Positions 1 through 8,927 of a DNA stretch of 64,000 bases are shown here, one piece after another. Within the stretch, counting starts at the first letter, position 1. Each line of letters begins with the position of its first letter. This DNA is from an uncultured Paracoccaceae bacterium (GTDB lineage Bacteria; Pseudomonadota; Alphaproteobacteria; Rhodobacterales; Rhodobacteraceae), in contig CANMMF010000003.1 of assembly GCA_947498985.1 (NCBI GenBank), forward strand, positions 496,001 through 560,000. The letters run 5' to 3'. The notes beneath the pieces were generated by a model. The model did not search any database, was not told the origin of the DNA, and saw only the letters and a program-made list of their open reading frames with translations. The position numbers and the translations under genes were made by a program.

Positions 1-71
1 GCGGGCGAGGCGATTCGAACGCCCGACCCTAACCTTGGCAAGGTTATGCTCTACCCCTGAGCTACGCCCGC
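1..71 (-). tRNA. tRNA-Gly (GCC), 3' end cut by window edge
   Basis: Read on the minus strand, this folds as a cloverleaf: acceptor GCGGGCG pairing with CGCCCGC, D-arm GCTC..GAGC, an anticodon stem around TTGCCAA, and a T-arm with GTTCGAATC. The anticodon GCC reads glycine GGC codons. The 5' end is at 71. The discriminator base and CCA would fall just before base 1. It is identical over all 71 bases to the second copy at 92-166. Confidence 0.95.
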
Positions 72-91
72 AGACCATCGATCTTTCCATT

Positions 92-166
92 TGGAGCGGG
101 CGAGGCGATTCGAACGCCCGACCCTAACCTTGGCAAGGTTATGCTCTACCCCTGAGCTACGCCCGC
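92..166 (-). tRNA. tRNA-Gly (GCC), complete, CCA encoded
   Basis: This is the second, complete copy of the tRNA-Gly(GCC) gene. It starts at 166 and ends with an encoded TCCA (discriminator plus CCA) at 95-92. It is separated from the other copy by 20 bases, so the two are probably co-transcribed from a promoter beyond 166. No base change is seen between the copies. Confidence 0.97.
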
Positions 167-265
167 GCGCCAAATGGTGGATGCGATGTAAAAGGAAGCG
201 GTCGTCGGTGCAAGGGAAAAATGCACCCCCTCTACCGAAGCCAAGGCCTTGTGGCGCCTGCGCCT

Positions 266-1069
266 TCAGGCGGAATGCGGGTCATCCGTGCCGCTGCGAG
301 CCAGGGCAAAATCCTCGCTGTGCACGATCACCCCGCCGGACTGCAGCAGCACGATCCCGTAAGCGCCCGGCTCATCGACCGAGAGCGCCGTGGAGCGGTC
401 GTTCAGCGCCATCGGCATCTGGTGGCACGGGCTCTTCAGCGCGCTGAACCCGTAGCCGTCTGCCCGGCCCGAGATCGTGCGATGCACATGGCCGCAGAGC
501 AGATGCGCCTGTGCGCCTGCCGCGTCGAGCCTGGCGTAAAGCGCCTGGCCATTGGCCAGCGCGATGGCGTCCATGCCCGGAAAGCCGGTCTTGAACGGCG
601 GGTGATGGCAGGCGATGAGATGCGGACGCCCCGGTGCCGCCGCCAGGGCGCGCTGCAGCCAGTCCAGCCGCGTCTGGCAAAGCCAGCCGCCATGACGCGG
701 CGCCGCGCCGTCGCGGTCGGCGGTGTCGAGCAGCAGCACAAGGGACGCGCCGAACTCCAGCGCGTGCTGGGCAAAACCAGCGTTCATCTGCCCGGGAAAC
801 CGCGCGGCAAACGCCTCCGGATCGTCGTGATTGCCCAGCGTCATATGGATCGGCAGCCTGCACGTCTGCAGGAGCTCCTCGAGCCGGGCATATTGCGCGG
901 GCCGGCCGTGATGGGTGAGGTCGCCCAGCAGCAGCACGGCTTCGGCATCGGGATGGCCGGCCAGCGCGTGATCCAGTGCGGCGGCAAAGCGTGCGCCGGG
1001 ATCGAGCCCGATGATCGCCTCGCCGGGCTCGGTGATGTGCAGGTCGGTGAAGATCAGAAGCTTGTGCAT
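266..1069 (-). CDS. Calcineurin-like metallophosphoesterase (CpdA/GpdQ-type)
   Basis: A 267-residue protein with the full binuclear-metal phosphoesterase set: D9 and H11 (TDLH), D50 (LLLGDLTHHG), N80-H81 (GNHD), H155 in ACHH, and H194/H196 (GHVH). This order and length match the class III cyclic-nucleotide phosphodiesterase or glycerophosphodiesterase branch (CpdA/GpdQ), which hydrolyses phosphodiesters with two divalent metals. No signal peptide is seen, so it should be cytoplasmic. The true substrate (cAMP, glycerophosphodiester or other) cannot be told from sequence. It stands alone between the tRNA pair and a VOC gene on the same strand. Confidence 0.85.
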   Translation of the reverse strand: MHKLLIFTDLHITEPGEAIIGLDPGARFAAALDHALAGHPDAEAVLLLGDLTHHGRPAQYARLEELLQTCRLPIHMTLGNHDDPEAFAARFPGQMNAGFAQHALEFGASLVLLLDTADRDGAAPRHGGWLCQTRLDWLQRALAAAPGRPHLIACHHPPFKTGFPGMDAIALANGQALYARLDAAGAQAHLLCGHVHRTISGRADGYGFSALKSPCHQMPMALNDRSTALSVDEPGAYGIVLLQSGGVIVHSEDFALARSGTDDPHSA

Positions 1070-1253
1070 GCCGGTCTCTGACGCCGAGGATCCCCGCGAC
1101 TAGAGCGGGCAGCGCGGCGCTTCGCAAGGTCAAATGGGCGGTCGGGTTCGGTTGGTGGAGGAAGGCGGGGGCTGATCGGGACTCTGACGTTGCGCGGTGC
1201 CCTGGTTGCGGGAGCGCTCCGGCGGAAACGCGAAATCAAGGGTTCCTCAGGTG

Positions 1254-1634
1254 TCAGGCAAATTCGATGAGGTCCCAGCGGTTGCCGAACGGGTCGCGAA
1301 ACACGGCGACCATGCCATAACTTTCGTGCCGCGGTTCTTCCTCGAACGCCACACCGCGGGCGGTAAGTGCCGCGAAGTCGCGTTTGAAATCATCGGTTTG
1401 CAGGAACAACCAGACCCGCCCGCCGCCCTGCCGCCCGATGAAATCCCGCTGGTCGCCTTTCGCCTCGGCCAGCAAAAACGCCGTCTGCGCCCCATCCGGC
1501 GCCACCCGCACCCACCGCTTGCCGCCACCCTGATCGCTGTCCTCGAGCAACCGGAACCCAAGCCGGTGCACAAAGAACGCAATGCCTTCGGCGTAAGACG
1601 GGACAAGAACGGCCACCAGGGCGAGATGGGTCAT
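1254..1634 (-). CDS. VOC-superfamily (glyoxalase/bleomycin-resistance fold) protein
   Basis: About 126 residues starting MTHLALVAVLVPSY. It shows the paired beta-alpha-beta-beta-beta modules of the vicinal-oxygen-chelate fold: the first module has FFVHRLGFRLLED and the second ends DPFGNRWDLIEF, the usual closing motif with a Glu metal ligand. I placed the start at the ATG at 1634 because AAGGAG lies nine bases upstream; an ATG six bases further up, or a longer frame to 1688, is possible. The substrate is unknown. Members of this family include lyases, dioxygenases and drug-binding proteins. Confidence 0.8.
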   Translation of the reverse strand: MTHLALVAVLVPSYAEGIAFFVHRLGFRLLEDSDQGGGKRWVRVAPDGAQTAFLLAEAKGDQRDFIGRQGGGRVWLFLQTDDFKRDFAALTARGVAFEEEPRHESYGMVAVFRDPFGNRWDLIEFA

Positions 1635-1847
1635 GATCATCGTCTCCTTCCGGGTGCGCGCGATCAACAGGACACATGCGCGGGACAAGACGACCGGTCA
1701 AGCCATGTTGGCCAAAGGTGCGGGACAATGGCGGCATTGCGGGCGGAGCCGACATACATGGCCTCAGATCGATAGTCCCCTTGTTCCAATTCCGAAGAAG
1801 CGACGGCGCAAGCCTACGGTTCAGACGCCGAAACAGTCAGCCAACTG

Positions 1848-3137
1848 CTAACCTCTCATTTGTCGAGCCAGCAGGATCGCAAGAGCTGCGGCTGCCGCAA
1901 GACCGAGTGCCCCGGCGATCCAAGCAATTTCCACACCTTCCGTCTCGCCGACCGAGCCGAGGACAAGCAGGCCCACCATCGCACCAAGCTGTTTAAGGAG
2001 CGACTGGACCGAAAGGATCGTAGAACGCCGGTTATCCGGCGCATAGGCGTGCAGGATGCTTGCGGCAGGAGATTCTGAAAGTCCGAGTACGACGGAAAAA
2101 ATGAGGAATACTGCGATGAATCCCATGAGCGACGCCTGCAGGGCCAGCGCGATCTGACATACGATGAGCGCGGCAAGAACCGCCGCGAGCGTCACCGCAT
2201 GACGGCGTCCAAAGAGACGGCCAACCCGTCCGGCGAGGCTCGCGCCCGCTGCAATCGCCAGGAAATATCCCGCAGTCAAAAGTCCCACTATGGCGGCAGC
2301 GCGTTCAGGATCGAGCATCGCTTGAACAACAGTGGGCCAGAGGACCTCGACAGGATTCGTGGCGAAGAGCATAAGAGTCAGGATAGCGAGAAGCAGAAGG
2401 ATCGCACGGTGCGAGATCGCGAGCCGGGCACCGTCGCTGATCGTGCCCGGAACGGCGCGTATCTCACGCAGAACGACTGCCCCATTCATGGGCCGAGCCG
2501 GTTCCCGGATCAAGAGGACCGTGTACACAAACACCCCGAGCGTCAGCAAAATTCCCGCAGCATACGAAACGTCATAGACTGTGCGGCCGACCAGCGGGTC
2601 GGAAGGATCATTTCCTGCAACGAGGCCAGGAAGGACTCCGCCCACAATCGCTCCAAATCCGAGACCCGCGAAATTTGCCGTCTGCGCACGCGCGAGGAGG
2701 GGCTGGATTTCGACACCGGGTGCGCGAACATGCAGTTCTTCTACATACCAGGCGTCCAGCGTTCCCGACCGCAACGCACGCCCCAGACCGACCAATCCGA
2801 ACGATGCGGCGAGCGGCCAGAACGTGTCTGACACAATAAACACAATCGAGGCCATCAGGCTCGCAACCGTCGCGATCATAAAGACCGGCTTGCGCCCCAC
2901 CCCATCGGCCAGCCCGCCAAAGGGCAGTTCAGCGATCATGGCGACGGCGGCGTAGACGGCAAAGAGCGCGCCGATCTCACCAATACCCAAGCCGCGTCCT
3001 TGAAGCGCAAGAGCCGTCACGGCAACGATCACGCCCATGGCAAAACGATCTAGAAACTGGTGACCCTGAAAGAGATACACATGCCGACGCGCGAGGGTCG
3101 GCAGCTTTGCGAAGGGTATATCCACCTCAGACACCAT
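1848..3137 (-). CDS. MFS transporter, 12 predicted membrane segments
   Basis: A 429-residue hydrophobic protein with a major-facilitator layout. The loop between helices 2 and 3 carries GGLADGVGRKPVF, a good form of the MFS motif A G-x-L-a-D-r-x-G-r-k, and the second half has a looser counterpart, GRVGRLFGRR. About twelve hydrophobic stretches are visible with a long middle loop near residues 185-205. The transported compound is not predictable. Base composition looks less G+C-rich, with looser codon choice than neighbours such as pyc, and no partner gene is adjacent, so recent acquisition is plausible. Confidence 0.85.
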   Translation of the reverse strand: MVSEVDIPFAKLPTLARRHVYLFQGHQFLDRFAMGVIVAVTALALQGRGLGIGEIGALFAVYAAVAMIAELPFGGLADGVGRKPVFMIATVASLMASIVFIVSDTFWPLAASFGLVGLGRALRSGTLDAWYVEELHVRAPGVEIQPLLARAQTANFAGLGFGAIVGGVLPGLVAGNDPSDPLVGRTVYDVSYAAGILLTLGVFVYTVLLIREPARPMNGAVVLREIRAVPGTISDGARLAISHRAILLLLAILTLMLFATNPVEVLWPTVVQAMLDPERAAAIVGLLTAGYFLAIAAGASLAGRVGRLFGRRHAVTLAAVLAALIVCQIALALQASLMGFIAVFLIFSVVLGLSESPAASILHAYAPDNRRSTILSVQSLLKQLGAMVGLLVLGSVGETEGVEIAWIAGALGLAAAAALAILLARQMRG

Positions 3138-3187
3138 GTTCGGGAACTTCAGTCACAAAGGAACGAGGTGCAACTGTCATTGTGGCG

Positions 3188-3205
3188 TGTCCGCCGAAGC
3201 GGACA
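3188..3205. other. Small hairpin (7-bp stem, CGAA loop)
   Basis: TGTCCGC and GCGGACA form a perfect 7-bp stem around a 4-base loop. It lies between the 3' end of pyc and the 5' end of the MFS gene, both on the minus strand. It could stop pyc transcription or serve as an operator for the MFS gene. No T-run follows on either strand. Confidence 0.35.
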
Positions 3206-3290
3206 TTCAGAAGGCTGCAGCATCCGGTAAGTCTGGCAGGCACCAGCCGCTAAAGATCGCGTCTCCCGAAGGAGAGGCCCGCGTCGCCGA

Positions 3291-3307
3291 TCCCGTTTGC
3301 AACGGGA
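3291..3307 (-). terminator. Possible pyc terminator hairpin
   Basis: TCCCGTT and AACGGGA form a perfect 7-bp stem with a 3-base loop, about 70 bases beyond the pyc stop codon. There is no clear T-run, so this is a weak call. Confidence 0.3.
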
Positions 3308-3374
3308 CGCGGCGCGGGCGCGGTTGTCCCGAGATCGGACGCGCCTGGCCGGCGGCCCCGGGTCGGGGGGGGCG

Positions 3375-6300
3375 CTACTCGAATTCCACCAGCAGGTCCT
3401 TGGCGTCGATCTGGCCGCCGGGCTGGACATGGACCGCTTTCACAACCGCATCGCGCTCCGCGTGCAGGCCGGTCTCCATCTTCATCGCCTCGATGGTCAG
3501 CAGCAGGTCGCCATCCTTGACCGCATCGCCCGCGGCCACGGCGATGGTTGCAACCACGCCGGGCATCGGGGCGCCGACATGGTTGGCGTTGCCGGTTTCG
3601 GCCTTGGGCCGCGCGCCGCTGATCGCTTTTGCCTTGCGGTCGGGCACGCGGATCGTGCGCGGCTGGCCGTTGAGCTCGAAGAACACGCGTACTTCGCCAT
3701 CGTCCTGCGTCTCGCCCACCGCCTGAAGGCGGATCTCCAGCGTCTTGCCGGGGTCGATCTCGGCGGTGATCTGCTCTCCGGGTTCCATGCCGTAAAAGAA
3801 GGTGCGGGTGGGCAGGGCGCGGACCGGGCCATAGACCCGGTGGCGGCCCATATAGTCGAGAAACACCTTGGGATACATCAGGTAACCGGCCAGATCCTCG
3901 TCATCGACGGGCTTGCCCTCCATCTCTTTCGACACCGCGGCGCGGGTCTGCTCGATATCGAGTTTCTCGGCCATCAGACCGGGGCGCTTGGTGAAGGGTT
4001 TGTCGCCCTTGAGGATCTTCTTCTGCACCTGCCTGGGCCAGCCGCCCGGTGGCTGTCCGAGATTGCCGCGCATCATGTCGACGACGCTGTCGGGAAAGCT
4101 CAGATCCTTGTCGGGATTCTCCACATCGGCGCGTGTAAGCCCCTGGCTGACCATCATCAGCGCCATGTCACCCACCACCTTGGAGGAGGGCGTGACCTTC
4201 ACGATATCGCCGAACATCTGGTTCACGTCGGCATAGGTCTGGGCGACCTCGTGCCAGCGCTCCTCCAGCCCCAGAGAGCGCGCCTGCGCCTTGAGATTGG
4301 TGAATTGCCCGCCGGGCATCTCGTGCAGATAGACCTCGGAGGCGGGGGCCTGCAGGCCGCTTTCGAACGCCGCATACTGGCCGCGCACCGCTTCGAAATA
4401 GTTGGAGATCTCGCGGATCGCCCGGATGTCGAGCCCGGTCTCGCGGTCGGTGTGGCGCAGCGCCTCCACGACCGAGCCCAGCGTCGGCTGCGACGTGTTG
4501 CCAGAGAGCGCGTCCATCGCCGCATCGACCGCGTCCACACCCGCCTTGGCGGCCTCGATGATCGTGGCGATGGCCGCGCCGGAGGTGTCATGCGTATGGA
4601 AGTGAATGGGCAGGCCGACCTCGTCTTTCAGCGTCTTGACCAGCGTGCCCGCGGCATTGGCCTTCAGAAGACCGGCCATGTCCTTCAGCCCCAGCACATG
4701 CGCACCCGCCTCGCGCAATTCCTTGCCCATCGCGACGTAGTATTTCAGATCGTACTTGGCGCGGTCGGGGTCGAGCACGTCGCCGGTGTAGCAGATCGTG
4801 CCTTCGAGCACGCGGCCGGTGTCGAGCACCGCGTCCATGGCGACGCGCATGTTCTCCACCCAGTTCAACGAGTCAAAAACGCGGAACACGTCGACACCGG
4901 TCTCGGCGGCCTGACGCACGAAGAACTGCACCACGTTGTCGGGGTAATTGGTGTAGCCGACGCCATTGGCCCCGCGCAGCAGCATCTGGGTCATCAGGTT
5001 GGGCATCGCGGCGCGCAGGTCGCGCAGGCGCTGCCACGGGCATTCCTGCAGGAAACGGTAGGCCACATCAAAGGTGGCCCCACCCCAGCATTCGACCGAG
5101 AAGAGCTGCGGCAGGTTATGCGCATAGGCCGGTGCGACCTTGATCATGTCGAGCGAACGCATGCGCGTGGCCAGCAGCGACTGGTGCCCGTCGCGCATCG
5201 TGGTGTCGGTGATCAGCACGCCTTTCTGCGCGGCCATCCAGTCGGCCACCGCCTGCGGGCCCCTTTCCTCGAGCAGGGTCTTGGTGCCGTGGGGTGGGGT
5301 TTCACCCCACGGTACCTCCGGAGGACGCGCCGGTTTCAGCTCGGGATGCGGGCGCGGGCGGCCCTGCACTTCGGGGTGCCCGTTGACGGTGATGTCGGCG
5401 ATATAGGTCAGCACCTTTGTGCCGCGGTCCCGGCGGCGGCGGAACTGGAAGAGCTCGGGCGTCGTGTCGATGAATTTCGTGGTGTACTGGTTGCGCAGAA
5501 ACGTGTCGTGTTTCAGCAGGTTGATCACAAACTCGATATTGGTGGTGACACCCCGGATGCGGAACTCGCGCAAGGCGCGGTCCATGCGGGCGATGGTCTT
5601 TTCCGGCGTCTGCGCCCAGGCGGTGACCTTGACCAGCAGCGAGTCGTAGAACCGCGTGATCACACCGCCCGCATAGGCCGTGCCACCATCGAGCCGGATG
5701 CCCATGCCGGTGGCCGCGCGGAAGGCGGTGATGCGGCCGTAATCGGGGATGAAATTGTTGCTGGGATCCTCGGTGGTGATCCGCGTTTGCAGCGCGTGGC
5801 CGTTCAGCCGGATGTCATACTGACTGGCGCGGCCCGTCGCCTCCGACAGCGATTTGCCCTCGGCGATCATGATCTGCGCCTGCACGATGTCGATGCCCGT
5901 GACCTCTTCGGTGACGGTGTGTTCGACCTGCACGCGGGGGTTGACTTCGATGAAATAGAATTTGCCGCTTTCCATATCCATCAGGAACTCGACGGTGCCC
6001 GCGCATTCGTAATTCACATGCGCGCAGATCTTGCGGCCAAGCTCGCAGAGCTCTTCGCGCTGGCTTTCGGAGAGATAGGGTGCAGGCGCGCGTTCGACGA
6101 CTTTCTGGTTGCGCCGCTGGACCGAGCAATCGCGCTCGTAGAGGTGATAGATATTGCCCATCCTGTCGCCGAGGATCTGCACTTCGACATGGCGGGCGCG
6201 GGTGATCATCTTTTCCAGATAGCCTTCGCCATTGCCGAAGGCGGCTTCGGCCTCGCGGCGCCCTTCGAGCACCTTTTCCTTGAGCTCGCCCGCCGCTTCG

Positions 6301-6821
6301 ATGGGCCGCATGCCGCGCCCGCCGCCGCCCCAGCTGGCCTTCAGCATCAGCGGGAAGCCGATCTTCTTGGCGTCCTTGATGATGGCGTCGAAATCGTCGC
6401 CCAGCACGTCGGTGGCGGGGATCACCGGCACTCCGGCCTCGATGGCGACCTTGCGGGCGGAGGCCTTGTCGCCGAGCGCACGCATGGTTTCGGCCTTGGG
6501 GCCGATGAAGGTGATGCCCGCCGCATCGCAGGCATCGACGAAATCGGGGTTTTCCGACAGCAGGCCATAGCCCGGATGGATGGCGTCGGCGCCCGACGCC
6601 TTGGCAACGCGGATGATCTCCTCGATGGAAAGATAGGCCTGCACCGGGCCAAGCCCTTCGCCGATCCGGTAGGCCTCATCCGCCTTGAACCGGTGCAGGC
6701 CCAGCTTGTCCTCCTCGGCATAGACCGCGACGGTCTTTTTCCCCATCTCGTTGGCGGCCCGCATGATGCGGATGGCGATTTCGCCGCGATTGGCGATGAG
6801 GATCTTCGAGAAGGTGGTCAT
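3375..6821 (-). CDS. pyc: Pyruvate carboxylase
   Basis: A 1148-residue biotin enzyme that carboxylates pyruvate to oxaloacetate, replenishing the TCA cycle. Three parts are visible in order. The N-terminal biotin carboxylase starts ILIANRGEIAIR and has the ATP-grasp loop GGGGRGMR. The central carboxyltransferase has TTMRDGHQSLLATRMR and a metal site in HFHTHDTSG. The C-terminal biotinyl domain has EAMKMET, with the biotinylated lysine near residue 1114. Length matches single-chain pyruvate carboxylases. I chose ATG 6821 because the family starts here and GGGGGAAAG precedes it; the open frame continues to 6953 without family similarity. Confidence 0.98.
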   Translation of the reverse strand: MTTFSKILIANRGEIAIRIMRAANEMGKKTVAVYAEEDKLGLHRFKADEAYRIGEGLGPVQAYLSIEEIIRVAKASGADAIHPGYGLLSENPDFVDACDAAGITFIGPKAETMRALGDKASARKVAIEAGVPVIPATDVLGDDFDAIIKDAKKIGFPLMLKASWGGGGRGMRPIEAAGELKEKVLEGRREAEAAFGNGEGYLEKMITRARHVEVQILGDRMGNIYHLYERDCSVQRRNQKVVERAPAPYLSESQREELCELGRKICAHVNYECAGTVEFLMDMESGKFYFIEVNPRVQVEHTVTEEVTGIDIVQAQIMIAEGKSLSEATGRASQYDIRLNGHALQTRITTEDPSNNFIPDYGRITAFRAATGMGIRLDGGTAYAGGVITRFYDSLLVKVTAWAQTPEKTIARMDRALREFRIRGVTTNIEFVINLLKHDTFLRNQYTTKFIDTTPELFQFRRRRDRGTKVLTYIADITVNGHPEVQGRPRPHPELKPARPPEVPWGETPPHGTKTLLEERGPQAVADWMAAQKGVLITDTTMRDGHQSLLATRMRSLDMIKVAPAYAHNLPQLFSVECWGGATFDVAYRFLQECPWQRLRDLRAAMPNLMTQMLLRGANGVGYTNYPDNVVQFFVRQAAETGVDVFRVFDSLNWVENMRVAMDAVLDTGRVLEGTICYTGDVLDPDRAKYDLKYYVAMGKELREAGAHVLGLKDMAGLLKANAAGTLVKTLKDEVGLPIHFHTHDTSGAAIATIIEAAKAGVDAVDAAMDALSGNTSQPTLGSVVEALRHTDRETGLDIRAIREISNYFEAVRGQYAAFESGLQAPASEVYLHEMPGGQFTNLKAQARSLGLEERWHEVAQTYADVNQMFGDIVKVTPSSKVVGDMALMMVSQGLTRADVENPDKDLSFPDSVVDMMRGNLGQPPGGWPRQVQKKILKGDKPFTKRPGLMAEKLDIEQTRAAVSKEMEGKPVDDEDLAGYLMYPKVFLDYMGRHRVYGPVRALPTRTFFYGMEPGEQITAEIDPGKTLEIRLQAVGETQDDGEVRVFFELNGQPRTIRVPDRKAKAISGARPKAETGNANHVGAPMPGVVATIAVAAGDAVKDGDLLLTIEAMKMETGLHAERDAVVKAVHVQPGGQIDAKDLLVEFE

Positions 6822-7044
6822 GCGGTCTTTCCCCCGACGGCAGTGTGTTTCGGCACGCTTTCGGCATTTGCTGACGCACGGTAAGCCGGGCTCATCGGGT
6901 CGCAAATGCCGCGCTGCGGCGATGTTAGCGATAATCGCGCCATCCGCAAGCAACCCGGTCTGTGTTGCCCGTGGCCTGGCCGGCTTTCACCTCATCTTAA
7001 GGGCTGGGTTCTAGAAAGCTGAGAGGTGAAGGGAAACGGGCAGC

Positions 7045-7506
7045 GTGCGCGGCATGTATCGAATGATCTATCTCAGCTCGGTTGCAGGGCATCTGGACGA
7101 TGCCGGGCTGCGCAGCATTCTGGAAACCTCCCGCCGCAACAACACGCGGGATGGCATCACCGGGCTCTTGGCGCATCACGACGGCGACTTCCTGCAGATC
7201 CTCGAAGGGCCCCGGCCCGAGGTCGAGGTCTGTTTTGCGCGGATCTCGCTCGATCCGCGGCACCGGCAGGTGATCACGGTCACGCAGGCGGACGTGGCGG
7301 ACAGGCTCTTTCCCGGCTGGTCCATGGGGCTTGCGGATCCCGGCACCTTTGCCAACACCAGCGCGGAAGGTGTCACCCGGCTTTCGGATGTGCGCGACGG
7401 GCTTGAGGGCATTGCCGAGCAGGATCGCCGCGCCGCGATCATGCTGCGCACCTTCTTCAACAGCCACCGCGATCTGGAGGTCGGGCCGCTCCGCCCGACG
7501 GGCTGA
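7045..7506 (+). CDS. BLUF-domain blue-light sensor (flavin-binding), stand-alone
   Basis: A 153-residue protein consisting almost only of a BLUF domain, which binds FAD and senses blue light. The residues that matter are all present at the spacing known from AppA: Y9 (IYLSS), N33 (RRNN), Q51 (FLQILEG), W92 and M94 (FPGWSMGL). The ITGLL and LEG motifs are intact. No output domain is attached, so it is a short BLUF protein that probably acts through a partner. The start is GTG at 7045, ten bases after GAAGGGA; an ATG at 7054 is the alternative. It is the only plus-strand gene between pyc and the FMN dehydrogenase, and no obvious partner is adjacent. Confidence 0.9.
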   Translation: MRGMYRMIYLSSVAGHLDDAGLRSILETSRRNNTRDGITGLLAHHDGDFLQILEGPRPEVEVCFARISLDPRHRQVITVTQADVADRLFPGWSMGLADPGTFANTSAEGVTRLSDVRDGLEGIAEQDRRAAIMLRTFFNSHRDLEVGPLRPTG

Positions 7507-7565
7507 CCGACGCCATCGGCCGCCCCGCGTGTCAGGCCGCGCCGGGTGATATGAGTGCGCCGCGG

Positions 7566-8705
7566 TCAGCGGATCAGCCGCTCGGGCAATTCCGACAATG
7601 ACCGCGCGCCGATCTGCGCCATGTTGAGCACCATGTCGTCGCTGAGAATATGCATCAGATGCGCCGGGCCCGCCGCGCCAAGCGCCGCAACCGCGTAATG
7701 CCAGGCCCGCCCCAGCATCACGAAATCCGCGCCAAGCGCCAGCGCGCGCAGGATATCGAGGCCGCTTTCGACGCCGCTGTCGAAGATCAGCGGGATGTCC
7801 GGGCCAGTCGCGGCGCGGATCTTCGGCAACTCGGTGATCGATGCGGGCCCCGCCTCGAATTGCCGCCCGGTGTGGTTGGAAACCCAGAGCGCATCGACCC
7901 CCGCCGCCACCAGCCGTTGCGCCGCGTCCGCGCAAAGCACGCCCTTGACGATCAGGGCCCCCGGCCACTCGTCGCGCAAGCCCGCAAGCGTGTCCCAGTC
8001 CGGCGCGCCGCGGATGATGTGTCCCGCATGGGCCAGGGATGAGCGCGCCTGCCGGTCATCCACATAGCTTTCCGGCAGCCGCAGCCGCGGGCTGCCGACG
8101 CGCAGCGTGCCAAGCGCCCAGGCCGGGTGGGTCAGCACCTCCCACACCACGCGCGGCGTGATTTTCGGTGGCAGGGTCAGCTTGGCGCGCCGCTGCCGTT
8201 CGCGCCGCGAATCGTCGGGCACATCGACGGTCAGCACCAGCGTCGTGAACCCGCTGTCGCGGGCCCGCCGCAGCATGTCGCGTCGGATCTCGGGATCCGC
8301 CGGACAGTAAAGCTGGAACCAGCCCATGTCGCCCGAGAGCGGCCCGATCTCTTCGGGCAGCCGCGTGGCCACGGTCGAGAGCGCGTAGGGGATCCGGACA
8401 TCGGCGGCATGGCGCGCCAGCATGGCCTCGGCACCCGGCCACATCACACCGGACATGCCCAGCGGCGCGATCCCGAACGGCCGCGCGTAGTCGACACCCA
8501 GAAACCGGGTGTCCAGCGCGGGCCGGATCGCTCCTTTCAGGATGTCGGGCCGGAACATCACCGCGTCCAGCGCATCGCGGTTGCGCGCCACCTGCAACTC
8601 GCGCCCGGTGCCGCTGTCGAGATATTCGAAGGCAAAATGCGGGATGCGGCGGCGCGCCTTCTCACGCAGATCGCAGACGGCCGGATAGGTGAGATCGAGA
8701 TCCAT
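7566..8705 (-). CDS. FMN-dependent alpha-hydroxy-acid dehydrogenase (LldD/glycolate-oxidase family)
   Basis: A 379-residue TIM-barrel flavoenzyme that oxidises a 2-hydroxy acid such as L-lactate or mandelate to the 2-oxo acid. Family landmarks: PFGIAPLGMSG (FMN binding), LVLTVDVPDDSRRERQ, IVKGVL with the FMN-contacting lysine, WVSNHTGRQFE with the catalytic His and substrate Arg, and DSGVESGLDILRALALGADFVMLGR for the FMN phosphate. The usual SNHGGRQ motif reads SNHTGRQ here, a Gly to Thr change next to the catalytic His that may alter substrate choice. The start at 8705 lacks a strong ribosome-binding site. Confidence 0.88.
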   Translation of the reverse strand: MDLDLTYPAVCDLREKARRRIPHFAFEYLDSGTGRELQVARNRDALDAVMFRPDILKGAIRPALDTRFLGVDYARPFGIAPLGMSGVMWPGAEAMLARHAADVRIPYALSTVATRLPEEIGPLSGDMGWFQLYCPADPEIRRDMLRRARDSGFTTLVLTVDVPDDSRRERQRRAKLTLPPKITPRVVWEVLTHPAWALGTLRVGSPRLRLPESYVDDRQARSSLAHAGHIIRGAPDWDTLAGLRDEWPGALIVKGVLCADAAQRLVAAGVDALWVSNHTGRQFEAGPASITELPKIRAATGPDIPLIFDSGVESGLDILRALALGADFVMLGRAWHYAVAALGAAGPAHLMHILSDDMVLNMAQIGARSLSELPERLIR

Positions 8706-8927
8706 TGCGGTATTTGCAGGCGCGGCAGGCGGATTGTCCAGAGCAGTGCTTTCCGGCCCGCGGGATCCGGACGCGCGGCGCGGGCCGCATGCGGCGGGGC
8801 AGGTGGGCGCCAGCCCTCACGCCCTCGAGGTTTTTCGGCAGGATGAAGCGGCAGGCGAATGGGGCGGAGGGCGGGAACATAACTGGAACGTCTTTTCCTC
8901 GGGCTGCGAAACGGCTATGGTTGCGGG

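Noticed and set aside
3297-6884. A very long open frame on the plus strand over the whole pyc gene
   Set aside because: It is the mirror of a high-G+C coding sequence: composition is His/Arg/Gly-rich with no known domain, while the minus strand encodes an unambiguous pyruvate carboxylase.
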